Positions 1-8,164 of a stretch of DNA of 64,000 nucleotides are shown here, piece after piece. The notes below the pieces were generated by a model, which searched no databases, was not told the origin of the DNA, and saw only the letters and a program-made list of their open reading frames with translations. Numbering within the stretch: position 1 is the stretch's first letter; the number at the start of each line of letters is the position of its first letter. Location: the NCBI GenBank assembly GCA_041918155.1, contig JAYRWH010000080.1:14200-78199 (forward strand), read 5' to 3'. The position numbers and the translations under genes are program-made. The stretch comes from UBA668 sp041918155. Lineage in GTDB: Bacteria > Actinomycetota > Acidimicrobiia > Acidimicrobiales > Ilumatobacteraceae.

Positions 1-250
1 ACGAAGCAGATTCGATCGCGGCATTTGTCAGACCCCAGCCTCTCATCGGCGAGCCGTCCACCATGCCCCCCATGTTCGGCTCGAGCCGACGCATATGTGG
101 AATCATCGTCGCAATCAACCGGAGCCCGGAGATGACGCTGCTCTTCCCGGCGTTGTTCGCTCCAACGAGAACGCTTGGGCCGGCAAGCGGGACGATGCAG
201 TCGCGAAACCCCTTGAATCGAACCATTCGTACTGCCTGCAGTCTGGCCAT
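1..250 (-). CDS. AAA-family ATPase, N-terminal part (runs off the left edge)
   Basis: The frame reads leftward from an ATG at 248-250 and stays open to position 1, giving 83 residues. The start MARLQAVRMVRFKGFRDC is followed by a Walker A loop, GANNAGKSS, at about residues 32-40. This is the layout of OLD/RecF-like AAA ATPases, in which a short beta strand (FKGFRD) precedes the P-loop. A strong Shine-Dalgarno, GGAGGAG, sits just upstream of the ATG and fixes the start. It is co-oriented with, and 159 bases downstream of, the HEPN gene, so it may be the third gene of a defence-type cluster. Walker B, any TOPRIM nuclease domain and the C-terminus lie outside the window, so the exact family cannot be decided. 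Confidence 0.8.
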   Translation of the reverse strand, partial: MARLQAVRMVRFKGFRDCIVPLAGPSVLVGANNAGKSSVISGLRLIATMIPHMRRLEPNMGGMVDGSPMRGWGLTNAAIESAS

Positions 251-409
251 GAGCTCCTCCGTGAGCGGAATCTATGTCAGGGACATACGGCCAACGCGCG
301 CAAGGCCCGCGAGCACGATCAGGCAACGTCATCGTCCCGGCGGGAGGGGCCATTGCGGATCCGTTGAGATATGCCGCAGGTCTATCCAAACGCGCGGCCC
401 TTGGCGCGG

Positions 410-991
410 CTACCCTACCTGCCGTAGCCAGTCCGTGAGGTACATCCTGATTCGATCGAGTTCGAGCTTGTCGAGGACGTTGTTGTGCGCAATTACGTTT
501 CGAGACTGCTCAAGTTCTCGAAGGCGGCTTGTAATCCAGGAGACATCCGGGAACAGATCAGAGAAGTCGGACCAGCTGTTCTGGATGATCAAGGCAAGAT
601 CTCCGAAGTCGGTGTAGTTGATGTCGCTCGCGCCTCTGCGAGAGTGCCACCTATTAGCACCCTCCTTCTCCCTGCGAGTCCCCACCTTGTCCTGGATTCC
701 TCTTGCAACGTTGGTTGCCCACCATTCAGGCCCATGCTGCTGGAGCATTCGGTCACTGATCAGCTCTCGGACAGCGTTCTCAAGGCAGAAGAAGGCCAAA
801 TAGGCAGGCAGGTTCGACATAGCCTGTGCGCGGATTTCCGCAGAAAAGTCCTCAAGCGGTAGGACGCGTTGCAGTGCGGTGGGATCCGACGCAGGCCGAA
901 CTGCAAGTCCGTCCTGTTCCATTCCACTGAGCGCCCCCTCGACAGCAAGGCTCTTGAACAGCCAGCTACGCACCTCCGCCAATTCAGTCAC
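410..991 (-). CDS. HEPN-domain protein, Swt1-like
   Basis: This 193-residue protein has the Swt1-type HEPN pattern: an ENAVRELI helix at about residue 72, then GPEWW, then NYTDFGDLALIIQNSW, and near the C-terminus SRNVIAHN. The last contains the R-x4-H motif that forms the active site in HEPN ribonucleases. HEPN proteins are commonly RNases or RNA-binding components of toxin-antitoxin, abortive-infection and restriction loci. The start is GTG at 991 and overlaps the stop of the upstream DUF5343 gene by 8 bases, so the two are translationally coupled. Whether it cleaves RNA is inference; the motif is intact. GC content appears lower than in the housekeeping genes to the right, consistent with transfer. 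Confidence 0.75.
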   Translation of the reverse strand: MTELAEVRSWLFKSLAVEGALSGMEQDGLAVRPASDPTALQRVLPLEDFSAEIRAQAMSNLPAYLAFFCLENAVRELISDRMLQQHGPEWWATNVARGIQDKVGTRREKEGANRWHSRRGASDINYTDFGDLALIIQNSWSDFSDLFPDVSWITSRLRELEQSRNVIAHNNVLDKLELDRIRMYLTDWLRQVG

Positions 992-1625
992 GGAGTTCGT
1001 CCCGAATGGCTCGGAAGATCGCTGTGTACACGGCCACGTCGGAGGTCGCCGGAAGGTGCAGGTGAATGTCGTGACGAAGCGTCAGAGTGGAGAGCAGACC
1101 CCCACTGATGCGCTCGGGCTCGCCGACGGTCGAGGATGAAGGGAGAGTGGCGGTCGGCTCCCCTTCGGCCTCCCCGACATTGCTTGCGCCTGCACCTGTC
1201 GTCGCGCTGCTCCAGTCGGCTAGATCGGCGAGCGCCTTGAATGTGCCGGCCATCTTCTTGGCTGAAGCCTCGCCCGAGCCGGTCGCACTCTTGAACAACT
1301 GGGTGAGTTGGGCGACGCTCTTCTCGTAAGCCGACTGGTCTGAGAGGAAGACTGGCGCCCATCCTTCGCGTATGCCCTGCGCAAGCTCGGCTTTGCCGTT
1401 GGGTCCCTTGAACCGGTTGTAACGTTCGGTTGGGCCTGAATCGCTGGTAAGGAAGCCCAGCGCCTTTAGCACCTTGATGATTCCGCGGTCTCCTGAGCCA
1501 GTGAAGCCCAAGTTGTTCTTGAGAAACTCGTGGGTGAACTTCGGCGGGGTACCTGCTTCACGGATCCTGGCGAAGATCTTGGGGATGTTTCCCATCTGCA
1601 TCATGTACGGCATTTCGTTTGCCAC
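984..1625 (-). CDS. DUF5343-type protein, partner of the HEPN gene
   Basis: The start chosen is GTG at 1625, preceded by GCGGAGGAG five bases upstream; a longer frame to 1664 has no such signal. The 213-residue product begins VANEMPYMMQMGNIPKIF and continues with PPKFTHEFLKNNLGFTGSGDRGIIKVLKALGF and PTERYNRF. This is the winged-helix-like pattern I associate with DUF5343, a family of unknown function that often precedes a HEPN-Swt1 gene. The C-terminal third (about residues 120-185) is low-complexity and rich in Ser, Gly, Ala and Glu, like a linker, followed by a short conserved-looking tail. Its role could be DNA or ligand sensing for the HEPN effector; that is inference. Confidence 0.65.
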   Translation of the reverse strand: MANEMPYMMQMGNIPKIFARIREAGTPPKFTHEFLKNNLGFTGSGDRGIIKVLKALGFLTSDSGPTERYNRFKGPNGKAELAQGIREGWAPVFLSDQSAYEKSVAQLTQLFKSATGSGEASAKKMAGTFKALADLADWSSATTGAGASNVGEAEGEPTATLPSSSTVGEPERISGGLLSTLTLRHDIHLHLPATSDVAVYTAIFRAIRDELRD

Positions 1626-1872
1626 GGCTGCTCCTCCGCTCGGTGGGTCATTAGTACAGCCCAAGGAGACAGTAGGCGAACCTGTGCCGTCGTCGCAGGT
1701 AACGGAGTTGGTGCGAACGCGCCCTGTGCGGACTCACGTCGTCGATGGTCGCCACTTTCGAGACGCCCATCGCAGCACCAATAGCGAGCTATCTGCGTCC
1801 GTACCGGGTGTCCACCAAGTGCCGGTCTGGGACGCGCCAGATCTGCCGCTATGAGCGGAGGGTGAGCAGGCG

Positions 1873-2271
1873 TCAGCGACGGCGGGGTGGGTGCACCAGA
1901 TTGCGCAGGCGAGCGGTGATGTCGTCGAGGCTCGGGTTGGTGGACGCGACCCACATCACGAAGTCGTAGACGTCGTCGTTGGCGACCTTCGAGGCCTCTA
2001 CACGGTTGAGCTCCAGGAACACGGCTGTAGCGAGCCAGCCGAGGCGCTTGTTACCGTCGACCAGGGCGTGGTTGTTGACGATGGACTGCAACAAGGCGGC
2101 GGCTTTGGTGAGCAGGTCAGGGTACGCATCCTCGCCGAAGGCCGTGGCCTGTGGTCGCGCGACGGCGGATCCGAGCAGACCCATGTCGCGCACGGGTGCC
2201 GGGTCGCCCAGCAGGGCGCGGGCGAGGTCGAGCAGGTCGTCGAGTTCGAGGTACTCGACCGGGCCGTTCAT
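1873..2271 (-). CDS. doc: Doc-type toxin (Fic/Doc fold)
   Basis: This 132-residue protein carries the Doc/Fic signature HALVDGNKR at about residues 68-76, a variant of HxFxDxNKR with Leu in place of Phe. Doc toxins phosphorylate EF-Tu and stop translation, and length and motif fit Doc rather than the longer AMPylating Fic proteins. The N-terminal LDDLLDLARALLG and the FGEDAYPDLLTKAAAL helices are also typical of the family. The ATG overlaps the stop of the upstream antitoxin gene by four bases (ATGA), so the toxin is made after and coupled to its antitoxin. The substitution in the motif might alter activity, but His, Asp, Asn, Lys and Arg are all present. Confidence 0.88.
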   Translation of the reverse strand: MNGPVEYLELDDLLDLARALLGDPAPVRDMGLLGSAVARPQATAFGEDAYPDLLTKAAALLQSIVNNHALVDGNKRLGWLATAVFLELNRVEASKVANDDVYDFVMWVASTNPSLDDITARLRNLVHPPRRR

Positions 2272-2471
2272 TCGCCGAGCCGGCGCAGCGCGTCGGCGTG
2301 GCGATCCATGATCTTCGCCGCCGCTGCGCCGACTCGGTCGCGATGCTGGCCGCGGGTGACGAACTCACGCACGGCACGGCGAGCGGCCTCCTGCATCGAG
2401 ATGCCTTCCACCTCGGCGCGCTCGCGCAAGGCTTCCTGCTCGTCGTCGGTCAGTCGCAGCGTCATGGCCAT
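2268..2471 (-). CDS. Ribbon-helix-helix / Phd-like antitoxin
   Basis: This 67-residue protein starts MAMTLRLTDDEQEALRERA. The short N-terminal beta strand (TLRL) and two following helices fit a MetJ/Arc ribbon-helix-helix DNA-binding domain, and the charged C-terminal helix (about residues 45-67) would wrap the toxin. It lies directly upstream of doc with a four-base overlap, the normal antitoxin-first order. It probably represses its own promoter: a perfect inverted repeat overlaps the -10 box six bases before the ATG. The next internal ATG (third codon) could also initiate, but the -10 spacing favours the first. Confidence 0.85.
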   Translation of the reverse strand: MAMTLRLTDDEQEALRERAEVEGISMQEAARRAVREFVTRGQHRDRVGAAAAKIMDRHADALRRLGE

Positions 2472-2477
2472 GACGAG

Positions 2478-2496
2478 ACGGTATCACTCCGATACC
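2478..2496 (-). promoter_or_regulatory. Leaderless promoter and probable operator of the Doc toxin-antitoxin operon
   Basis: Reading the minus strand, a -10 box TACCGT (2483-2478) ends six bases before the ATG at 2471, so the transcript should begin at or next to the start codon. A perfect inverted repeat, GGTATC-N5-GATACC (2480-2496), covers the -10 box. A dyad there is what autorepression by the RHH antitoxin would need. The binding itself is inferred. Confidence 0.6.
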
Positions 2497-2512
2497 AAGC
2501 TCGCCCGGCGGA

Positions 2513-3463
2513 CTACAAGTAGTTGAGGCGCAGGCCGCGGTGGGGCCAGCGCATGTGCAGCAACCGCCCGGTCGAGGAGGCGGTGATGTAGGCGTCGCGG
2601 TACTCGCCGCTGCCGTCGTTGTCGCCGAAGCAGATGTTGGTGGTGAGCAGGTCGCCGGTGGGCACATGGGTGAACGAGCCGTCGGCGGGGTCGATGACGG
2701 TGATGCCGCCGTTGACGAGCGTGCCCACGCACACGTGCCCCTCGCCATCGACGGCGAGCGAGTCGAGCAACTGGTTGCCGGGAAGGCCGGCCAGGCACTC
2801 CCACGGGTCGAGCATCGAACCGGGGGCGAGCACGCCAGGCTCCACCACATGGCGGCGCAGCACGCGGCCGGTGTGGGTCTCGGCCCAATAGAGCACGTCG
2901 CCCGTGGGCGACAGGCCGACACCGTTGGGCGATTCGGTGGGGAACGCCTGCTCGCTGATGTGGCTGCCGTCGGCCTTCGCGTAGTAAATGCCGGTGAAGT
3001 CGCTCGTGCGCCCGGCCACGTGGCGACGACCGTGGTCGGTGAACCAGAAGCCGCCGTGGCCGTCGAAGACGAGGTCGTTCGGGGCCAGCAGCGGGCGCTC
3101 GTCGCACTCGGTGTACACGTCGGTGACTGCACCGGTGGCGAGCTCGACACGCTGGATGCGGCCACCGCTGTAGCGCGACGGGTCGAAGTCGCCGGGCAGC
3201 AGCAATTCGCCGAGCTCCACCGGGCTGAAGGAGCCACCGTTGTTACACAGGTAGAGCGCACCGTCGGGACCGATGGCGGCGCCGTTGGGTCCACCGGCGA
3301 TCTCGGCGATCGTCTGCTTCGTGCCGTCGGGCAGCACGCGAGTGATCCGCGGGCCGAACATCTCCACCAGGATCACGCTGCCATCGGGCATCGCGATCGG
3401 CCCCTCGGGGAAGCGCAAACCATCGGCAACCACTCTCAACCCCGACCCTGGCAACTCGGACAC
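2513..3463 (-). CDS. SMP-30/gluconolactonase/LRE family protein
   Basis: This 316-residue protein is a six-bladed beta-propeller of the SMP-30 / gluconolactonase type. The metal ligands expected for the family are visible: Glu in RFPEGPIA near the N-terminus, Asn in ESPNGVGLSP mid-protein, and Asp in LLDSLAVDGEG in the C-terminal third. Members hydrolyse sugar lactones or related cyclic esters with a bound divalent cation. The substrate cannot be read from sequence. There is no signal peptide, so it is cytoplasmic. The GTG start at 3463 is preceded by GAGGGGGA. It ends 10 bases after the ftsK stop on the same strand, so it may be read through from ftsK. Confidence 0.85.
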   Translation of the reverse strand: MSELPGSGLRVVADGLRFPEGPIAMPDGSVILVEMFGPRITRVLPDGTKQTIAEIAGGPNGAAIGPDGALYLCNNGGSFSPVELGELLLPGDFDPSRYSGGRIQRVELATGAVTDVYTECDERPLLAPNDLVFDGHGGFWFTDHGRRHVAGRTSDFTGIYYAKADGSHISEQAFPTESPNGVGLSPTGDVLYWAETHTGRVLRRHVVEPGVLAPGSMLDPWECLAGLPGNQLLDSLAVDGEGHVCVGTLVNGGITVIDPADGSFTHVPTGDLLTTNICFGDNDGSGEYRDAYITASSTGRLLHMRWPHRGLRLNYL

Positions 3464-3473
3464 GGCTTCCCCC

Positions 3474-5891
3474 TCAGCGATTGCGCTGCGCCTGCTGCAG
3501 CAGCTCGAACTCCTCCACCGACATCAGCACGGAGCGGGCCTTGCTGCCTTCACTGGGGCCGACCACGCCACGCTGCTCGAGCAGATCCATGAGGCGGCCG
3601 GCGCGGGCAAAGCCGACCTTCAACTTGCGCTGCAGCATCGAGGTGCTGCCGAGCTGGCTGCGTACCACCAGCTCCATCGCCTGACGCATCAGCGTCTCGT
3701 CCTCGTCGTCGTCCGCGCCGTTCCCACCGAAGTCGCCGATGCCAAGGCGATCCTGGTCCTCGTCGCCCTCGACGCCGGTGACGTAGGCGACCTCGGGCGA
3801 CTGGCGGCGCCAGTGGGCGACGACCTTGCGCACCTCTTCCTCGCTGACGAACGAACCCTGGATGCGCTGGGAGACATTGCTGTTGCCCGGTAGGAGCAGC
3901 ATGTCGCCCTTGCCGACGAGCTTCTCGGCGCCCGACTGGTCGAGGATCACGCGGCTGTCGGTGAGGCTGTTCACCGCATAGGCGATGCGGGCCGGGATAT
4001 TGGCCTTGATCACACCGGTGATGACGTTCACCGACGGCCGCTGGGTGGCAACGATGAGGTGGATGCCCACCGCACGCGCCTTCTGCGCGATGCGAGTGAT
4101 GCTCTCCTCCACGTCGCGGGCGGCCACCATCATCAGGTCGTTCAGCTCGTCGACCACCACCACGATGTACGGCAGGCGCTCGTGCACCGTGTCGCTGTCG
4201 GGTGCCGTGCCCGGCACGGGCGCGAGCTCGCCGCGGTCGAACGCGGCGTTGTAGCCGGTGATGTCGCGGAACCCGACCTCGAACAGCAGGTCGTAGCGGC
4301 GGTCCATCTCCTTGCACGCCCACGACAAGGCGTTGGCCGCCTTCTTCGGGTTCGTGACCGGTTGGGTGAGCAGGTGTGGCGAGCGGTTGTACTGCCCCAT
4401 CTCCACCTGCTTGGGGTCGATGAGGATGAGGCGCACCTGGTCGGGCGTGGTGCGCATCAGCAGCGAGGTGATGATGCAGTTGAGGCCGCTCGACTTGCCC
4501 GAGCCGGTGGTGCCGGCGATGAGCAGGTGCGGCATCGTGGAGAGGTTGAGGAACACGGCCCGGCCGGCGATGTCCTTGCCGATCGCGACATCGAGGGCGT
4601 GGCTGGCCGTCTTCGACTCCGGCGAGGTCATGATGTCGCCGAGGCTGACGAGCTGGCGGGTGTGGTTGGGCACCTCGACACCGATCGCGGAACGACCCGG
4701 GATGGGGGCCAGGATGCGCACGTCGGTGGCGGCCATCGCATACGCGATGTCGCGGGTGAGGCTGGTGATACGCGCCACCTTCACGCCCTGGCCGAGCTCG
4801 AGCTCGTAACGCGTGACGGTGGGGCCAACGGTCTGGCCCACCAGCTTGGTCTCCACCCCGTGCGAGGCGAGGGAGTCCACCAACGTGCGACCACGCGCCT
4901 CCACCTCGGCCTTGTTGATCGCCTGGTTCGTGCTGCGGTGCAGGTAGCTCATCGGCGGCAGCGTCCACTGGCCGCGTTGGGCACCGGGGCCGAGTTCGAG
5001 CTCGTCCTGCGTGGCCGGGCCGGTATCGATCGGTACCGGTCTCGGCGACCGCGAGCGCGGCCTGGTACCAGACCCGGCCGGCGGATCCCACTCGACATCG
5101 CCTTCACCGTCGTAGAGCACGGGCGGCGGCAGCGGATGCCCGCCGGTGCCATCGCCGGCACCGTCGCGATCGCTGCGCAGCGTGGACATCTCGCCCACCG
5201 TCTTGCGGATCGAACGGCCGACCGGCCGAAAGACATTGCGGAAGCTCGTGCCTGTGCGCCCGGCCATCGTGCGCACCGAACTGCCCGTGACGAGCATCGC
5301 CCCACCGAGGAACACGACGGTGAAGACGATCGCCGCACCCCACGAGCTGAGCAGGGCCTTCAGCGGCACGCCCACCGCAGCACCGAGCCAGCCACCGGCG
5401 CGGCCCAACTCGTCGAACCCGCTCCACAGGTGCTCAGGCCCGCGGGCCAGGTGCAAGAGGCCGAGCAGGGCCAGGGCAGTCACCCCCCAGCCGATCACCA
5501 GGCGCCAGCGGTGCTCGCTGCGCCCGCGACGGATGAGGGCGACGCCCGCGCCGATGAGCGCGATCGGCACGATGAAGCGGCCGAGCCCGGTGAACCAGCC
5601 GACGATCTCCGCCACGCCGCGCCCGAGCCATCCGGCCTTCTTGTCGATGTAGATACCCAGGCCGAGCAGAAGGCCGACACCGATCAACCCGATGCCCCAG
5701 AACTCGGCTTCGCGGCCCTGCACGGCTTCGCGGATCTCGGCCGAGGCCTGATCGCGGCGCGAACGGGGGAACTCGTCGGTGTTGGCGACGCCGGTCTGCG
5801 CCACCGCGGCCTTACCGGCGGCAGGGCGCGGGGACGCGGTGGTGCGTTGCGTCGCCTTCGAGCGCCGGTCGGGTTTGCCCCAGGTAGCCAT
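3474..5891 (-). CDS. ftsK: DNA translocase FtsK/SpoIIIE
   Basis: This 805-residue protein moves chromosome termini through the closing septum. Four hydrophobic segments lie in about residues 50-215 and form the membrane anchor, followed by a Pro/Arg-rich linker. The motor domain has Walker A (GTTGSGKSS, about residues 458-466) and Walker B ending IVVVVDELNDLMM. The C-terminal gamma winged helix (about residues 735-800, including STSMLQRKLKVGFARAGRLMD) recognises polarity sequences on the chromosome. Length is usual for actinobacterial FtsK. The ATG at 5891 sits seven bases behind a -10 box with no Shine-Dalgarno, which points to a leaderless message. The rnj-lipoprotein genes lie just upstream on the same strand. 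Confidence 0.96.
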   Translation of the reverse strand: MATWGKPDRRSKATQRTTASPRPAAGKAAVAQTGVANTDEFPRSRRDQASAEIREAVQGREAEFWGIGLIGVGLLLGLGIYIDKKAGWLGRGVAEIVGWFTGLGRFIVPIALIGAGVALIRRGRSEHRWRLVIGWGVTALALLGLLHLARGPEHLWSGFDELGRAGGWLGAAVGVPLKALLSSWGAAIVFTVVFLGGAMLVTGSSVRTMAGRTGTSFRNVFRPVGRSIRKTVGEMSTLRSDRDGAGDGTGGHPLPPPVLYDGEGDVEWDPPAGSGTRPRSRSPRPVPIDTGPATQDELELGPGAQRGQWTLPPMSYLHRSTNQAINKAEVEARGRTLVDSLASHGVETKLVGQTVGPTVTRYELELGQGVKVARITSLTRDIAYAMAATDVRILAPIPGRSAIGVEVPNHTRQLVSLGDIMTSPESKTASHALDVAIGKDIAGRAVFLNLSTMPHLLIAGTTGSGKSSGLNCIITSLLMRTTPDQVRLILIDPKQVEMGQYNRSPHLLTQPVTNPKKAANALSWACKEMDRRYDLLFEVGFRDITGYNAAFDRGELAPVPGTAPDSDTVHERLPYIVVVVDELNDLMMVAARDVEESITRIAQKARAVGIHLIVATQRPSVNVITGVIKANIPARIAYAVNSLTDSRVILDQSGAEKLVGKGDMLLLPGNSNVSQRIQGSFVSEEEVRKVVAHWRRQSPEVAYVTGVEGDEDQDRLGIGDFGGNGADDDEDETLMRQAMELVVRSQLGSTSMLQRKLKVGFARAGRLMDLLEQRGVVGPSEGSKARSVLMSVEEFELLQQAQRNR

Positions 5892-5898
5892 CGGCCTG

Positions 5899-5904
5899 AG
5901 GGTA
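5899..5904 (-). promoter_or_regulatory. -10 box of leaderless ftsK promoter
   Basis: TACCCT on the minus strand ends seven bases before the ftsK ATG. It sits between the stop of the upstream lipoprotein gene and ftsK, so ftsK can be transcribed independently. Confidence 0.5.
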
Positions 5905-5905
5905 C

Positions 5906-6481
5906 TCAGTCCACCGGGTCGACCGAGAGCACCGCACCGTCGGCACCGACCGCGACCTCGAGCGCGCCACCCTTGTCGGAGGTGACGAGCAGGTGGTACA
6001 CCACATCCCCACCCTTGGCACCGAAGACGTGGAAGCTGTCGAGCGTCGCCGTGGGTAGTTGCTCGGCCACTTCCGACATCACCACCGCCGGATCGAAGCC
6101 GACCTGAGCGGCGGTGAACGTGAAGCCAGTGGCCCCGGGCCGGCCCTCGTCGGAGGACAGTTCACCGGCGAGGTACACCCACGGCTGGGCCACGGCCCCG
6201 TCGTTGAGCGACACCCACAGGTTCACCAACTGCGACGTCGCGTTGATCTCGAAGTACTGCTGCGGGCCACCCAGTTCGGCCTCCAGCGCGGCGATGGCGG
6301 GGGCGATCTGTTCGACGATCGGCAGGCCGCCCGTCGGCGGCAACGGCGCCGACATCTCCGCCTTGGTGGTGGTGGCTCCGTCTCCCGAGCCGCGGGACGC
6401 GCCCGATGAGTCGTCGCTGCAGGCGACGACCGCCAGGGCGGCCAGGGCGGCGAACACCGCCCATGATCCTGTTCGTCTCAC
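5906..6481 (-). CDS. Putative lipoprotein of unknown function
   Basis: This 191-residue protein starts with a positively charged, hydrophobic signal (MRRTGSWAVFAALAALAVVAC) ending in a lipobox-like VVAC. The lipidated Cys would be residue 21, followed by the Ser/Gly/Asp-rich tether common in actinobacterial lipoproteins. The mature part has no motif I recognise; it is a compact alpha/beta-looking domain of about 150 residues. The GTG start overlaps the stop of rnj by four bases, so it is cotranslated with RNase J. An exported protein in that position is not an obvious functional partner. No close alternative start is better. Confidence 0.7.
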   Translation of the reverse strand: MRRTGSWAVFAALAALAVVACSDDSSGASRGSGDGATTTKAEMSAPLPPTGGLPIVEQIAPAIAALEAELGGPQQYFEINATSQLVNLWVSLNDGAVAQPWVYLAGELSSDEGRPGATGFTFTAAQVGFDPAVVMSEVAEQLPTATLDSFHVFGAKGGDVVYHLLVTSDKGGALEVAVGADGAVLSVDPVD

Positions 6482-8154
6482 GTCTCCATCACCACCGGAA
6501 CGATCATCGGGCGCCGCTTTGTGCGCTCGCTGACAAACTTGCCGGCGGCCTTGCGCACCTCGCGCTCGAGGCTCTCCACGTCGCGCATGCCGTTCGCGAG
6601 CGCGGCCTCCACCACGCCGGCGACGCGGTCGCAGGCCTCATCGAGCAGATCTTCTGCCTCAGGCGCGTACACCCAACCACGGGTGATGATCTCGGGGCCG
6701 GTGAGCACCTTGCCGCTCTCGATGTCGACCGTCACCACCACCACCACGACACCCTCCTCGGCGAGCACTCGGCGGTCGCGCAGCACGCCCTGGCCAACAT
6801 CGCCGACGATGCCGTCGACATAGAGGTAGCCCGCGGGCACACGGCCGACGGCGGCGAGACCGTCGTCGGACAACTCGAGCACGTCGCCGTCTTCACACAC
6901 GAGCACATGATCCTTGGGCAGGCCCATGATGTAACCGAGCTTGGCGTTGGCCACCATGTGGCGGTACTCGCCGTGGATCGGCACGTACCACTCCGGCTCG
7001 GTGATGGAGAGGTACGTCTTCAGCTCCTCGGCCTGCGCGTGACCGGTGGCATGCACGTCGGCGACGCCGCTGTGCACGACCTCCACCCCAGCGCGCAGCA
7101 AGTCGTCGATGACGCGGTTGACATTGCCCTCATTGCCCGGGATCGCGTGGCTGGAGAGGATCACTGTGTCGTGCTCGGTCATCTTCACCCACTTGTTCTC
7201 CCCACGGGCGAGCAGGGCCAGCGCCGACATCGGCTCGCCCTGCGACCCGGTGGAGATCACGCACAACTGCTCGGGGCGATACTTGTCCGCGTCCTCGATG
7301 TCGATCAGCTTGTCGTCGGGGATCTTCAGCACACCGAGGTCGCGACCCATGCGCACGTTCTTGCGCATGCTGAGCCCGAGCGTGGCCACCACCCGCCCCT
7401 CGGCGATCGCTGCATCGGCGATCTGCTGGATGCGGTGCAAGTGGCTGGCGAAGCTCGCCGTGATGATGCGGCGGCCCTTCTGCTGCGAGATCACCGCACG
7501 CAACACGGCGCCCACGCTGGTCTCGCTGGGGGCGTGGCCGCGCTCTTCGGCATTCGTGCTGTCGGCGAGCAGCAGGCGAATCCCCTCGCCGTTGGCGATC
7601 GCACCGATGCGGCCGAGGTCGGTGCGCCGCCCGTCCACCGGGGTGAGATCGAGCTTGAAGTCGCCCGTGTGCAGGATGACGCCCTGGGGGGTGTGGATCG
7701 CGACAGCGTGGGCGTGGGGCACCGAGTGGGTGACCGGGAGGAACTCCACGTCGAACGGGCCGATCATCCGCCGCTCGCCGTCCTGGACGACGTTCAGTTC
7801 GGTGCGGCCGAGCAGACCGGCCTCCTCGATACGGTGGCGGGCCAGCCCGAGCGTGACCGCCGAGCCGTAGATCGGGAAGCTCAGCTCACGCAGCAGGTAC
7901 TGCAATGCGCCGACATGATCCTCGTGGCCGTGAGTGGCCACCATGCCGACGATGCGGTCGGCCTGCTCGCGCAGCCAAGTGAAGTCGGGCAGTACGAGGT
8001 CGATGCCGTGCATGTCCGCGTCGGGGAACATGAGGCCGCAGTCGATGAGCAGGATCTTGCCGTCGGGCTGACCATGACCGAACTCGATGGCCATGCAGTT
8101 ACGGCCGATCTCACCGAGCCCGCCGAGGAAGACGATTCGAACAGGAGCGGCCAT
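6478..8154 (-). CDS. rnj: Ribonuclease J
   Basis: This 558-residue metallo-beta-lactamase / beta-CASP ribonuclease acts in mRNA decay and in rRNA and 5'-end maturation. It opens with VRIVFLGGLGEIGRN, typical of RNase J, and has the zinc-binding motif HGHEDH at residues 75-80. The beta-CASP region and a C-terminal domain ending in basic residues (RTKRRPMIVPVVMET) are present, so it is full length. It lies 10 bases downstream of dapA on the same strand, an arrangement known from mycobacteria (dapA-rnj). Its stop overlaps the following lipoprotein start. The start ATG gives the conserved N-terminus without extension. Confidence 0.96.
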   Translation of the reverse strand: MAAPVRIVFLGGLGEIGRNCMAIEFGHGQPDGKILLIDCGLMFPDADMHGIDLVLPDFTWLREQADRIVGMVATHGHEDHVGALQYLLRELSFPIYGSAVTLGLARHRIEEAGLLGRTELNVVQDGERRMIGPFDVEFLPVTHSVPHAHAVAIHTPQGVILHTGDFKLDLTPVDGRRTDLGRIGAIANGEGIRLLLADSTNAEERGHAPSETSVGAVLRAVISQQKGRRIITASFASHLHRIQQIADAAIAEGRVVATLGLSMRKNVRMGRDLGVLKIPDDKLIDIEDADKYRPEQLCVISTGSQGEPMSALALLARGENKWVKMTEHDTVILSSHAIPGNEGNVNRVIDDLLRAGVEVVHSGVADVHATGHAQAEELKTYLSITEPEWYVPIHGEYRHMVANAKLGYIMGLPKDHVLVCEDGDVLELSDDGLAAVGRVPAGYLYVDGIVGDVGQGVLRDRRVLAEEGVVVVVVTVDIESGKVLTGPEIITRGWVYAPEAEDLLDEACDRVAGVVEAALANGMRDVESLEREVRKAAGKFVSERTKRRPMIVPVVMET

Positions 8155-8164
8155 CAGTGGTTCC

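Noticed and set aside
1626..1872. Possible gene between the DUF5343 gene and doc
   Set aside because: The few short frames have no start signal and no protein pattern I recognise; I regard it as intergenic.
4059..6107. A long plus-strand open frame opposite ftsK
   Set aside because: It is a shadow of ftsK, whose motor and gamma domains are intact.
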